Source: Amphiura filiformis
Lineage: Eukaryota; Echinodermata; Ophiuroidea; Amphilepidida; Amphiuridae
DNA: 64,000 nucleotides
Reading direction: 5' to 3'
NCBI RefSeq assembly: GCF_039555335.1
Contig: NC_092628.1
Coordinates: forward strand, 37,718,965 to 37,782,964
The notes below the pieces were generated by a model. That model was given only the letters and a program-made list of their open reading frames with translations, had not been told where the DNA came from and ran no database searches. A program made the translations under genes and the position numbers. Position 1 is the first letter of the stretch, and every line of letters begins with the position of its first letter. Shown one piece after another: positions 47,001 through 56,229 of the stretch.

Positions 47001-48443
47001 TGCCCTACACCAAGGGTATTATCTGACAAAATGTCAGTTGGGTACATCTTGGGTCTAATATAATATTCATAATAAATAATTGATACACAGGCTAATGAGT
47101 TTTAGCATTCTCTTTATATTGCTCATTTCATTTGATAGGACAACCCATGCCTATGGGAATTAGTCATTTTTCCCAAAGCATGCCAGCTGTGAGCTTAATT
47201 CACTGTGTTATATATCAAGTCGAAATATTGCCCAGATGACTTGATAACCTTTCTATAAGCTCAGAATAGTGGCATAATCCTTATTACTGGTAATGTCACT
47301 GACTGAATACAATTATGCATGACACATGTCAGGTTGTTTACAAACACTAAAAGCTTGCTGTACTGGCTAGAATACATCACGGATAAATCGGATTTAAAAT
47401 GCGATCTCAAATGTCCTAGGAATAATTAGTTACCAACATTTTTTCAGCAGTTTGGCATTGTTCATACCAATACGATAACCATGAGACTTATTCTTCATGA
47501 GTTATTTTTATAGGGTTATTGTGCAGCGTTAAGAGATAATCATTGTTTACTGCGCTGCTTTACGCGAGTATCTCTGTGTCTTCGCAGTGTATTTCTTAAA
47601 TCAGACCTAAATTTTAGTTTATTAAGATGGTAAAGTAGCAGGATACAAAGCCTTGAGTCTATGTGTCTATCCACGGAAACATTACAAACGTCACATGGCA
47701 ACGACGTCACAATCAACCAATTAATCGAGATAAAAATAACTATTTTAAGGACAGGTTGAAAGTAGAACGGTTGAAACACTCCAATTGGTGGACTACCCTG
47801 TGGATACCTAATGCTTTCGTACGTGACGATGCGTGTTCGAGCCCCCGCATAAAGCTGAAATCAGCCAATGTTATTTTTAACACAATGTCATCATATTCAG
47901 ACATTAAGTCTACCATAGAACTGCACGTTAAACGGCATAAAGTGAGGTTTCTTCACTTATTATTTCGGCATAAAATGAACCCGACAGTTATTACTAATAT
48001 TATTTCAGCAATTTGAGTAAAGAATAATAAAATAAAAATAAAAATGTTATGGATATCGTACATTTTGGCTTTTAAATAGCTGCCTTGCGTTCGCGTTCTT
48101 CGGGGAGGATTGAATTGTGCACAGGGGGGGGGATATAGTTATTGTATTCATGAGGGAAATTAGTTTTGTTATAATGAAGATCAAATTGATAATGCACCGC
48201 AATAATACTAAAAACAACAACTGCAACTATAAAAGATAGTTGAAATGCTACGTACCCTTCTATTAATAATTTGCCTACTTTGTGGTTCACATTGAAAAAG
48301 CGAATTTTGGCAACAACCTCCACAGCGTCTTAGGGTTACACATGGCGGCCAATACATTGTATTAATTTCATCCTTTTCTGAAGGTATTTCAATTACTTGT
48401 TCCCTGGGTTCACACATTGCCATTTCAGCAATTCCACTTTCTT
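40973..48443 (-). CDS. VEGF-C/D-like growth factor gene (PDGF/VEGF family), 5' exon(s) not found
   Basis: Four exons, 48443-48256, 44958-44714, 41526-41407 and 41027-40973, join in frame (608 nt, 201 codons plus stop). The first two encode a complete PDGF/VEGF cystine-knot domain: CEPRE, then WPPC, RRCGGCC, FQCEP and finally TSCSCEC hold the eight knot cysteines in order. A cysteine-rich tail follows with CQCEC, W-x(4)-CQCVC and CGCVC motifs, like the BR3P repeats of VEGF-C/D. It ends KCRCIAPRIRR plus 9 residues; basic RCxxPRxRR-type ends also occur in VEGF-A. Such proteins are secreted dimers that activate VEGFR/PDGFR-type receptor kinases. Splice sites are GT-AG and phases agree at every junction. 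The signal-peptide exon must lie upstream (above 48443), with one base supplied to the split first codon; I did not identify it. The two large introns (3.3 and 3.2 kb) carry several mobile elements. In sea urchins VEGF signalling guides skeletogenic cells; relevance here depends on the organism. Confidence 0.92.
41407..41526 (-). CDS. VEGF-like gene, cysteine-rich tail exon
   Basis: Acceptor CTCTTATTTACAG and donor GTTAGT bound a 120-nt exon too short to stand out as an open frame. It reads LRLCSKKRHTFSDNECGCVC and then KPHLRQQCVYPNVFSERKC. Entry phase (1 base) and exit (2 bases) match both neighbours exactly, which is the main support beyond the CxCxC motif. Confidence 0.9.
41655..41730. repeat. 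Fragment of the 23890-24066 dispersed repeat, in a VEGF intron
   Basis: GGGCAAAGCCAAGTTTTCGT, CCCATTTGTCAATTGTTGAC and TTTAGTCATTTAATGA parallel the sequence at 23912-23972. Position is within the intron between 41527 and 44713. Confidence 0.6.
41980..43170. repeat. Scrambled tandem cluster of three short repeat blocks in a VEGF intron
   Basis: Block a (TTGGTCGCTTTAAATTTCCC, TCGCTAAAATGACAGTCC, ATTAGCCTAAGTCA) recurs at about 42122, 42190, 42498, 42770, 42965, 43048 and 43136. Block b (CATCCTTACACCTCAAATGA, TAAAACTAGAATTGGTT) occurs at about 42058 and 42327. Block c (TATGAGTTTGATTTTTTTCA, AAGAATTGAATGTTTGTG) occurs at about 42617 and 42803. Orders and spacings differ, so it is a mosaic of local duplications. 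A relative of block b lies near 54160-54235. Confidence 0.8.
43201..43525. mobile_element. TTAA-flanked MITE, copy 1 (VEGF intron)
   Basis: TTAA at 43197-43200 and 43526-43529 flank inverted ends GGGGGTACTACATCCCT and AGGGGTGTAGTACCCCC. Arms continue inward through AACACAC-AATTAACAAAAGTT and GGGGCAAGGAATCCAATACT, making most of the 325 bp palindromic. TTAA specificity fits piggyBac or Kolobok-type transposition. Confidence 0.88.
43594..44393. mobile_element. 800-bp palindromic TIR element with TA flanks (VEGF intron)
   Basis: The ends CTGCGCCAATAAAGTATCCT and complement pair perfectly, and arms run about 210 bp to CCAGTTTTAAAAGTGACG-like sequence. Between the arms a 164-bp block (TCATTTTAATTCTCAGTTCT onward) is duplicated in tandem at 43917-44080 and 44081-44243. 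TA flanks each side. Its reading frames on either strand are incidental. Confidence 0.8.
44396..44713. other. VEGF intron sequence, nothing else noticed
   Basis: Remainder of the intron between the 800-bp TIR element and the exon donor at 44713. No repeat recognised. Confidence 0.5.
44714..44958 (-). CDS. VEGF-like gene, exon with end of PDGF domain and CxCxC repeats
   Basis: Acceptor GCTATTCTACAG and donor GTAACT bound the exon. It enters in phase 0 with VVKMIYNPSFYG, passes the last knot cysteines in ELIEDTSCSCEC, and continues into two more Cys clusters (CQCEC; then CPPRMRWDQVRCQCVC). It ends with two bases of a codon completed by the next exon as Arg. The 245-nt length and phases fit the neighbours. 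Confidence 0.93.
44959..46193. other. VEGF intron; weak inverted repeat 45619-45996
   Basis: TTCCTTTACAAGGTTGTTTG (45618) and the complement of a segment at about 45960-45992 (TTCCTTTACAGTTGCTAAAC, GGTTGTTTGATGTCAT) are related, so a decayed TIR element may span about 45618-45994. The minus-strand frame at 45210-45404 overlaps a GC-richer stretch (GGGCGTCAATCCGGGGG) and is not recognisable. Confidence 0.45.
46194..46658. mobile_element. 465-bp TIR element with ~65-bp ends (VEGF intron)
   Basis: The left end CGTTTCGACAGTATTTTTTT, then GTGGGACATGAGAGCACCTC, and the complement of the right end CGTTTGGACAGTATTTATTG, then TGGGACATTAGAGCACATCA, match for 60 bp or more, continuing into CGAATTGCATTCTGAATAC. 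The interior is AT-rich without coding capacity. Confidence 0.8.
46801..46932. repeat. 45-bp minisatellite, about three copies (VEGF intron)
   Basis: Units starting GGACACACAGTGGCGGATAT and containing CAGCAGTCCAGGGAGGG begin at 46801, 46846 and 46892. GGCGGAT and GGGAGGG suggest derivation from a hAT-like MITE end. Confidence 0.85.
46933..48255. other. VEGF intron, no further gene recognised
   Basis: Open frames on both strands near 47540-48016 have no motif. The minus-strand one (47540-47779) begins with a hydrophobic stretch but lies inside the intron downstream of the PDGF exon start, so it cannot supply the missing signal peptide. Confidence 0.45.
48256..48443 (-). CDS. VEGF-like gene, exon with first half of PDGF/VEGF domain
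   Basis: Acceptor TTTCTTTTATCTGCAG precedes the exon and donor GTACGT follows. It opens with two bases of a split codon and ends on a complete codon (phase 0). It encodes ESGIAEMAMCEPRE to QIINRR and holds six of the eight cystine-knot cysteines, including RRCGGCC. A reading frame on the same strand overlapping its lower part (48072-48323) is a shadow. Confidence 0.92.
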
Positions 48444-49079
48444 CTGCAGATAAAAGAAATATAAGAAACATGAGAAGATTAGCTTATATTTAATATTCCC
48501 CTTTTGACGAATAAAAATACGGTAGTTCATTTGGCTTCATCGAGTCGGTGACGTCAATAATTTGTCGCAGTTACATCGCGCGTTTATAGACGCATCGTCT
48601 TTGATCAGGCGTATAAACACGCAACACACGTGATTAAATACTGCGCTCACTTAAACTGGACCACACAATGATATAACTGGCCCGAGGAAGCTAAATGGGT
48701 TATAGAAAGAATCTTTAATTCCTTTTGGAAAAGAGTAACGCCTCAAAACCCATTTTGAAGTGCATGATCATTTGAAGAAACATATCCTATTAATATTCTA
48801 AAACACCTTATCTGTTAGGCACTTGGACCAGTTTCTTAGAAAGAAGCAAGGCTCTAGAAGCCGATGGGCTAGCCCTTACGAAGTTGTGGTTTTTTTTATT
48901 GATTTTACTTAGTTATAAGATTGTTAAATATATATAACTAACCGGCGACATAAATGTAATTTTTAGCATTTTAATACATGTTTATTTATTTATGCAGAAA
49001 ACTACTACTAATTGGTTGAAACTCAAAGGCTTTTATAAAATCCTGTATGTGTCATATCTTCGAGAAACCGACCCTTTAA

Positions 49080-49416
49080 GGTGGTACTACAACCCTTGAT
49101 AAATTTGTAATTTGCATATTTCTCAAAAATAATAACACACTGGTAACAAAAGTTATGTATATTATAAAGGCAAGGAATCCAGTTATTACACTGGAATTTC
49201 AGTGACTCAAGACAAGCGGTACGTTATTTATGATAAGAAAAGAGGTATCGCTAGAATGTACATCATTTCTTAACATATATGATGAACCACTTGTCTTGAA
49301 TCACTGAAATGTCAGTGACGTAATTGGATTCATTGTCCCTATAATATACATAACTTGTTACCAGTGTGTGGTTATTTTGAGAAATATACAAAATTTCTGA
49401 GGGGGTTTAGTACCAC
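49080..49416. mobile_element. TTAA-flanked MITE, copy 2
   Basis: Same family as 43201-43525: TTAA (49076-49079, 49417-49420), ends GGTGGTACTACAACCC and GGGGGTTTAGTACCAC, inner AATAACACACTGGTAACAAA and CAAGACAAGCGGTACGTTAT. It differs by substitutions and a longer loop. It lies upstream of the first PDGF-domain exon on the gene strand, probably in the 5' intron. Confidence 0.85.
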
Positions 49417-49484
49417 TTAACGCGTAACATGAGCGATTCATAGGACGTATAAATATACAGGACAGACCAAAATAAACTAGTTAA

Positions 49485-49593
49485 GGGATGAAATCAAAAC
49501 TCGACCGGCGGTTGGAGCCAGTTTCTGCTGTTCTAAACAAGGGAACGCGAATCAATAGCCGGTCAACCGGTGGTCGAGTTTTGATTTCATCCC
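49485..49593. mobile_element. 109-bp MITE with TAA target duplication
   Basis: The ends GGGATGAAATCAAAACTCGA and complement pair perfectly for 22 bp, continuing with one or two mismatches into CCGGCGGTTG. TAA flanks each side (49482-49484, 49594-49596). A related partial end is at 5205-5250. Confidence 0.88.
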
Positions 49594-49596
49594 TAA

Positions 49597-50157
49597 TATA
49601 GTACATAATCATAGGTTAATATTATCTAATTCCCATTATGACAAATATATTCTTTATAATTAAAAAAAAAATTACTACTAATAAAATAATACTTATAGAC
49701 ATGATAGATTGCTTAGCCTACATGTCAACGCTTTTAATATAATTTAATACATTTATAATACCACCAGCTGTCATAATATACTTTTGTTATGACATGTGTT
49801 ATCTCATAATATCGTATATATTTAATACGTGTTTATTAATTGTAATATTTCAAGATTTTTATCACTTTAAATGGTTTGTATGGCAAACGTTGTGATGTAT
49901 TTGTGATATTTTTGATTAAGGTAAAGAAGTAAAGAAAAATGTTACTTAAAATCAAAATCTCAAAAAGTAACATGTTGAAATTTCTGGGTTGTCAGAACAA
50001 TATCACATGCAGAGGATTTTGCAGCAGGCTTGGTGAACAGTGATGAGTCACCTTGATACAAAGCGAGAAATTGTTTTTGGTAATGGTAGCGAGTATGATA
50101 ACATCGGTTTTTGCAATCAAGTCTCGCCCGCTCAGCAGTGCTCACCATTACATCATA
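49597..50157. other. No gene recognised
   Basis: AT-rich sequence between two mobile elements. Small frames near 49960-50148 are unsupported. Confidence 0.4.
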
Positions 50158-51434
50158 CAGGGTGTCCCCAAAAAAAGAGGCCCCTCATTGCGCCCTGTTT
50201 TTCTCCTATTTCTGGAAAGTGGATTAAATATATTTGTGATGCGATCAAGCAAAATCAGTCGGAACTCGGAAATATTGATTTTGAGATATAGCCGAATAAA
50301 GGAAATATTTCCCTTTGTTTCCTCTTGTTTTGGAAACGCTTTAATTGCTCATATTTTTGGAACTGGTTGTTCAATTTCAATGGGGTTTTCTGCAAAATCC
50401 AGCTTTGTAAATGTGTTTTACTATCCTGTAAGAAACTGAAAATTTATTATTGCCGAGTTCCGACTGATTTTGCTTGATCGCATCACATTTTGGTATGTAA
50501 AGAAACATTTAATCGTTAGCTTTAATAAACTAAAACAATTATTTCAATCGGCTCACAACTTTTGAAGATATGCCCTTTTGAATAAAAGTACCTGTTTTTC
50601 ACTCTGTCCACGGATAGCAAACAAAGTGATTGGGATGGCTCATGCTGTGGAGTGGCCTACACCATCACCAGACCTCACACCACTTAATTTTTCCTTTGTG
50701 GCAAAATCCAAGATCTTCGCAAACGTATTACTGAATGCATTCGCAAGTATCCGGCGGACAAGGATGGTACGCAACGCAATTGATGCAATGAGGACCAGGG
50801 CTGAAACCTGTATTCGCCAAGGAGGCAACCAGGATAGAGGGCAAAGCAGCACAGTAAACTCACTTCAGAAGAACCAAAGACAACCAAACATCCTTTAAGG
50901 GCTACCTTTTATCCTAAACACAGAAATGACTTATGTTGTAAATATTAAAAAAGAAAGCAAGAAACAACAAAGTAAGAAAGTAAGAAACATAATAAAAAAG
51001 GCTTAAATAACCAAGAAAAAATAAGTAATTGCAAGTAAAGCAAAAGAAGTCCCATTCGGCATCCATTTTACCCACAAATAAATGACACTATTAACAAATT
51101 CATTGCCCATAAACCAACCGGTAAAGCCCATTCCATAAATAAAGTTATTTTGTAAAGTTATCACTGAGGAATGTTTGATATTCATGCATGGTATGTGTAC
51201 TCCTTTTCAATCTTTGAAGTAGCCAAACCTTCTCCGTGGACAGAGTGCAAAACGGGCACATTTCTTTTAAAAGAGCATATCTTTAAAAGTTGTGAGCCGA
51301 TTGATATAATTGTTTTGGTTTATTAAAGCTAACGACTCGAGTTTCTTTACATACCAAAATATATTTGATAAACTTTTCAAAAATAGTTGAAAAAGAGGGC
51401 GCAATGAGGGGCCTCTTTTTTTTGGGACACCCTG
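50158..51434 (+). mobile_element. Tc1/mariner-superfamily (IS630-like) transposon remnant
   Basis: TA-flanked element with ends CAGGGTGTCCCCAAAAAAAG and the complement of CAGGGTGTCCCAAAAAAAAG. TIRs are about 195 bp once an inserted MITE in the left arm is discounted (shared AGTTGTGAGCCGATTG-type and GGCCCCTCATTGCGCCC blocks). Between the arms, 50630-50850 keeps the C-terminal end of a transposase: EWPTPSPDLTPLNF contains the conserved SPDLTPxxF with the third catalytic Asp, then SKIFANVLLNAF and a C-terminal CIRQGGNQ. The rest of the transposase is deleted, so the copy is not autonomous. Confidence 0.85.
50236..50486. mobile_element. 251-bp MITE nested in the left arm of the mariner-like element
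   Basis: The ends GTGATGCGATCAAGCAAAAT and complement pair for about 34 bp (continuing CAGTCGGAACTCGG). ATTT flanks both sides (50232-50235, 50487-50490). The right arm of the host element shows the uninterrupted site (ATATATTTTGGTATG), confirming the insertion and the 4-bp duplication. Confidence 0.85.
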
Positions 51435-51557
51435 TATACAACCTACTTGTTTTCTTGACAAGATCCGTTTTTAACTTGTAAATAAACAGTTAACTACGAG
51501 TTAATACGCTTATGATATCACTCCCACCAACCCACCCTTCCTTCACACATTCAATAA

Positions 51558-51941
51558 GGGGCGCAATAATAATTATGAGCCCAATCAATTTCCAAACGGC
51601 GTGCCAAAAAATGCTTTCCCCCTCCGGTCTGCCAAAAAAACTCCTCCCACCTTTGCACATGTCAATTTTTTTTAATTCTAATTTCCAAACCTTAAATGGT
51701 GTCGATATATATTGCGAGCACAGCGTGCAGGAAAATTTGCATCTTTAAGCGTTTCCGTACTGTTTTCTTAAGTCTTTTTAGAGCGTTTTATTTAAACGGC
51801 GCCCCATGAATATGTGTCAAAAATTGCTTTGACCCCATCTCGGTTTGCCAAACATTGGTTGCCCCCTTATTGGCTGGCCAAAAAAATCTTGCCCTTCAAT
51901 TTTACCCTCCCCAGGGCTCACTCATAATTATTGCACAGCCC
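51558..51941. mobile_element. 384-bp MITE with TAA target duplication
   Basis: The ends GGGGCGCAATAATAATTATG and the complement of the right end GGGCTGTGCAATAATTATGA pair. TAA flanks each side (51555-51557, 51942-51944). The inner sequence repeats C-rich words such as CTTTCCCCCTCC and TTGCCCCC. Harbinger-like by TSD. Confidence 0.75.
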
Positions 51942-51944
51942 TAA

Positions 51945-52212
51945 TACATTTTACAAGAATTTGCAACCACTTGGCCACAGAAGCTCCAAGCTTGAGCTGA
52001 CTTACATTAAATATACTTTGATATACACGTATGAGCGGTCACTCAACCCCAACAGCTCCCAACTACTCGTAAGATGTTGAACTTTCATGTTTTATTCTAA
52101 CTGCACTTCGTGGACAGTTCTTTTAGTGGGTACCTCGTCTACACAATGGGATCTCAGCCTCTAATTAATTGTAATGAGTCACATTCCTTACATATCATGA
52201 TTTTTTTAATAA
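51945..52212. other. No gene recognised
   Basis: Unique-looking sequence, nothing noticed. Confidence 0.4.
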
Positions 52213-52530
52213 CTAAAACGCTCGTGTTTGGCCTACAAAATTGTCTGCAATCGATTTAAACATTTTGTGTTTATCCGCTCCCTGTGCATAACACAAAATC
52301 ATGGGTGAATAGTATACGTGGGCAATATAATATACCATTGTGGGCGTAAAGCAAGACCTGCAGGACTCATTATAGACACTTTCTTGAAGTTCATTTCGAT
52401 ACGTAAACTGCAAACTGTGATCCCCGGTGACATAATAATACGGAGTCCTTTCTTCGCACAAGTACAACGACCAAATCAAAGGTTTACCTTCATTAAATGG
52501 TACCTTGTTGATTTGATACAGAAAAACTCA
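52213..52530 (-). CDS. Possible uncharacterised exon or small ORF
   Basis: A minus-strand frame open from about 52523 to the TAG at 52213-52215, about 100 codons, has a protein-like composition. It contains KVPFNEGKPLIWSLYLCEER, YYYVTGDHSLQFTYRNE, ESCRSCFTP and VYYIAHVYYSPMILCYAQG, with five cysteines and many aromatic residues. I do not recognise the family. There is no ATG near its start; the nearest upstream stop is at about 52523, and AG dinucleotides just after it could serve as acceptors, so it could be a 3'-terminal exon. It lies upstream of the VEGF exons on the same strand, but nothing links it to that gene. It may also be a chance frame. Confidence 0.3.
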
Positions 52531-54150
52531 AAAGAATTCAACAAATATGGTGGAACGATATACTGATATAATTGATTAATACAGGCAGTGAAATGATATA
52601 AAACTTTAACTTCAAAACGTTCAAATACAAAGAAACAACAATAAGAAAAACAGAATAAAGGAAATTATAAATGAAAAGGAAAGAATACAAGAACCACCAT
52701 ATCGCGAGCTCATTAATTAAGACCTTTGAAGCCGCCTGCTATTTGTATTGGCCAATAAAAGTTGTGATGACTTCCCCCAACCATTGCCAAATTGTAATAA
52801 TAGGGGGATATAAACCTGAAGGTTATAGCTCATTACCAACATCAGTCACTTTGCATTTATCACCGATAATCATGTACTCTTACTAGGTGATCTAGTATTT
52901 ATTAATTTTCAAATTATCGTTTCTTAATCCTCGATTCTAAATTAGAATTTGATGACTAGTTGATGCAAAAAGCATACCGTACAGGTTTTAGTTACAAACG
53001 CATAATGAAACTGCAAGTTTAGCGTTTATTTACTGGTAAAACAAAAAGTATTGTCTTGTCTGGGTTTTTTTTCAATTGAATAATTTCTCTCTTCCTGACC
53101 ATCTTTGTGTTTCCTAACTGCCCACCATTGACATAATCAAGTTATACAGTTCTTCGATTATATTACATTTGATGATCAAATGAAGATGTTGCCAAAACTA
53201 AACTGCTAGAGACCAGATGTAGTTTATAACCAATGTCGAGGATGCAAGTTGTATTAAATTTCAAACGACAGATGGACGTTGCGAAACCGTAACATATAAG
53301 ATATTGAATTTAACGTAATATGTAACTAGAAAAGAAACGAAAGTCTAAAAACCAGTAAGAGAAAGTGTAAGTATATGGTAGCACTTTTTAGTGAAACACG
53401 TAAATTCATTTCCATAACGTTCAAATTTCCTTAACCGTACAAAAATAAAATCTTTATAACATTATCATGTAATTTTCCCACTAACGTTGATTTATCCCAA
53501 AATAAAAACCAAAAATATAACCCGTATGCAATATTACATACCGTATACATTCGAATTAAAATGGGAAATAAATCTCCGCACAAATATATACAAACCCTTT
53601 AACACCCTACCACACCCATATATTCACCCCCACCCTACCTCTGCACACACCTCTACACTTTACCCACCCACCCGCTCCTTTTATTGTAATTAAACCGTTC
53701 TTACAATGAAGCATATTTATCACAATTCGTTCACTAACGTATATTTTCGTAGCTAAATAAAGCTCCAAACTCTTTTGAAATATGAATCTTGTGATTTTGT
53801 AATCATACATGTAGCCCAATCACAATTTGGACCTCTTCGTGAAAAATTTGGGGCGACAAAATGAACAGATGCCGGACGTACTTAGCTTTTGGACAGGAAT
53901 CACCTATTGGCAACATAGGGTATTAAAATGATCGTAATCAGAGTTAATGGGTCATTTTAATAGCACAAAGTCACGTGCTAATTTAAGTGTCACTTGCAGA
54001 GGTTTGATATTCCTTGCTTCCGCCTTGGAATCCCAGCAATCGATCTGCTTTAAGATGACTGCATTGGTATTCATCTCCCTATTCAGTATGTGGCGCTGTA
54101 TATTTATATTTGAATTAGCATTTTGTCTTGCTACATTAGCGGAAACGATG
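52531..54150. other. No gene recognised
   Basis: AT-rich sequence with a C/A-rich tract (about 53600-53680: CCCACCC and CACACC words). The tract and its right flank resemble 54350-54540 (TTACAATGAAGCATA versus TTACAGTGGAGCATA; ATGAATCTTGTGATTTTGT versus ATGACTCTTGTGATGCTGT), so the two are diverged copies of one repeat. Confidence 0.5.
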
Positions 54151-54235
54151 TTTTTTTTTAGGAATCCTACACCTCAAATAATTTGGCTCCATTTTTTTTA
54201 TATGCCTCCTATGCTTCCCATAAGTGGTCGAAGGT
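54151..54235. repeat. Relative of block b of the 41980-43170 cluster
   Basis: AGGAATCCTACACCTCAAAT, TTGGCTCCATTTTTTTTATA and ATGCTTCCCATAAGTGGTCG, then AAGGTCAC, parallels sequence at 42056-42120 and 42325-42400. Confidence 0.6.
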
Positions 54236-54349
54236 CACAATGCAATATGGAGCATTCAGTATTATTTCTATTCAAAGCTTGGAACTCTCTTAAGATATGA
54301 TTGAGTGATGTTGTACCCAATATTTATTTCACTCGACCATCTACATACT

Positions 54350-54545
54350 CAAACGAAGTACACCCACCCACAGCACCCCCTCACACCCCACCCACACCAC
54401 ATGCAAACCCCCACAAAAATCCTATAACGGTGCTTACAGTGGAGCATAATATTATTTTGCCTGTTAAAATTAGTTCACAAACTTAGATTTTACTTAATTG
54501 CTCTCTTGTGCAATATGACTCTTGTGATGCTGTTACCAAAATGTA
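54350..54545. repeat. C/A-rich repeat, second copy of the 53590-53810 segment
   Basis: CACCC-rich tract followed by the same ordered words as at 53690-53800. The origin is unknown. Confidence 0.5.
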
Positions 54546-54854
54546 ATGTACACGACCTTACACACACATACACACCCCAAAGAAGACAAGGGGGAGTGGG
54601 CTTAAAACGGAAAAGGCCGTACCAGCCATGAATTTCAAAAGTGCTATATTGGCATCGACCTTATTGACAGGCGGTCTTTCACCTTCATAAAATAAAGAAA
54701 ATTAATAAGTTCATCAAAACCATATAAGGCATATATTGCGAAAGAGAAGGGAAACGAGAGAAAAGCGAACAAGAGCGAAACAAAGAAAACGACCCTTTTT
54801 TCCTCACCCTCTTCAAAATTGTTTGATTGTTCTAAAAATATTTGACAAAAAAAT

Positions 54855-54945
54855 CAGTTTCCGGCAGTTTTGTAAACATTTGGTAATCATGGTAATACTC
54901 AAATATTTAATCTTCTCATTATCACTCAATACCGCGTGTAAAAAT
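54855..54945. repeat. Dispersed ~90-bp repeat, copy 1
   Basis: CAGTTTCCGGCAGTTTTGTA, TGGTAATACTCAAATATTTA and TATCACTCAATACCGCGTG match 56669-56754 in the same orientation. Confidence 0.75.
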
Positions 54946-56229
54946 ATCATTGTTGAAGAAAGTAGAGCAAAATATACTGTAATTAAGTGTTAGTCAAATA
55001 TATGTAAGTAATTCAAGAGGAGAAATCGTTTTTAGACAAGTCACTCATTGACACATGTTTAACTTTCATATCACACACTTCAAATGATATACTTGAAATT
55101 AAATCAACACGTATTATAACTATGTGTCTGTGTAATAGTCTATGGATGTGTATATACTAGTATAACTTTCTAGGTTGGTGATTCTTAATGACCTTGAAAG
55201 GTAAAATAAATTTAAAGGACTCACGCGAGGTTTTTTTTCTTTGCGTGATGGTGTTTATGGATGTATACTTTTATGTGTGGTGTGTGCGTATATACTAGGG
55301 GTGCGTCCATGTTTCCATTACGCGAGTGCATGTTTTGGGTTGTGTCTGTAGAGTGTAGGTGTGCATTGTCGTCAGTGGCGTAGATTTTACTTTGACATGG
55401 TGGAAGTTCTTGAAGTATAGTGAATCCAGTACATTTTGGTGACAGAATATGTTTATGGTACAAATCGCCGTGAAGCGCGCTAAACATTTTGCCACATGCA
55501 AAAGTGTAATAAATTCGCGCGAAGGTGCTATTTAGTTATACTGCATGTTACTAACATTATATGACATTGTTTTGAAGCGGGTCACATATTGGAAAGTGTT
55601 AACTTCGTATCCAAAAAAGAACGATTACACGATACATTTGCTCGCGCACCCCGGCGGGGGTGTATGTGTTACTGTGTACTGTGGATGTGGTGGGGTGTGG
55701 GGGTGGGTGGGTTATATGTGTTGATAGTTTGTTGTAGTGCTGAAGGGTGCACGCAGGATCGCGTTTGTCGGAAAAGTATTTGACTTTATTATCACTGTCT
55801 TTTAAAGTAAAGAAAAATATATGAAAGTATATATTTTTTGAAGGAAAACGACAAAAGAAACTCAATTTGGAATTTCTGGAATTTTTTTTTGAAAAAGTCC
55901 TAAAGCTGTGGATTTTCCACCCGTAGTATTTGAACCAGCAAAACTAGTTACGCTAGCACTTCCGAATAATGAAAACTACAGTAATAGAGACAGAAATATA
56001 TAGTACTCAATTAGGTTCTCATAATGACCAAATATATCCCACGAGTTGTAAAAAGTTGAAAAATGTTAAGTTGTGATCAATTTCAGTTGACTAGTAATAA
56101 CTAGATTTTTTTTGACTCCAAGTCAATAATATAGTAATAACTATTGCAACTATGATGGGTAGACGGACACGAAAATAATTTTGATTGTAAGCTATTTTGT
56201 GTTTAGTTGATGTCGGAGCTCGCATATAT
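54946..56229. other. No gene recognised
   Basis: GT-rich tract near 55240-55330 and 55660-55730 gives long but low-complexity frames on both strands (Thr/His/Pro-rich or Cys/Trp/Gly-rich). I do not support any of them. A minus frame at 56091-56429 includes a hydrophobic stretch but has no good donor. Confidence 0.45.

Noticed and set aside
47540-47779. Minus-strand frame starting with a hydrophobic stretch, considered as a VEGF signal-peptide exon
   Set aside because: It lies downstream of the first PDGF-domain exon on the gene strand, so it cannot be 5' of it, and it has no proper splice context.
48072-48323. Minus-strand 83-codon frame with a membrane-like stretch
   Set aside because: Overlaps the VEGF exon in another frame and runs into its intron past the GTACGT donor.
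50640-50887. Minus-strand hydrophobic frames with signal-like starts
   Set aside because: Antisense of the mariner transposase remnant.
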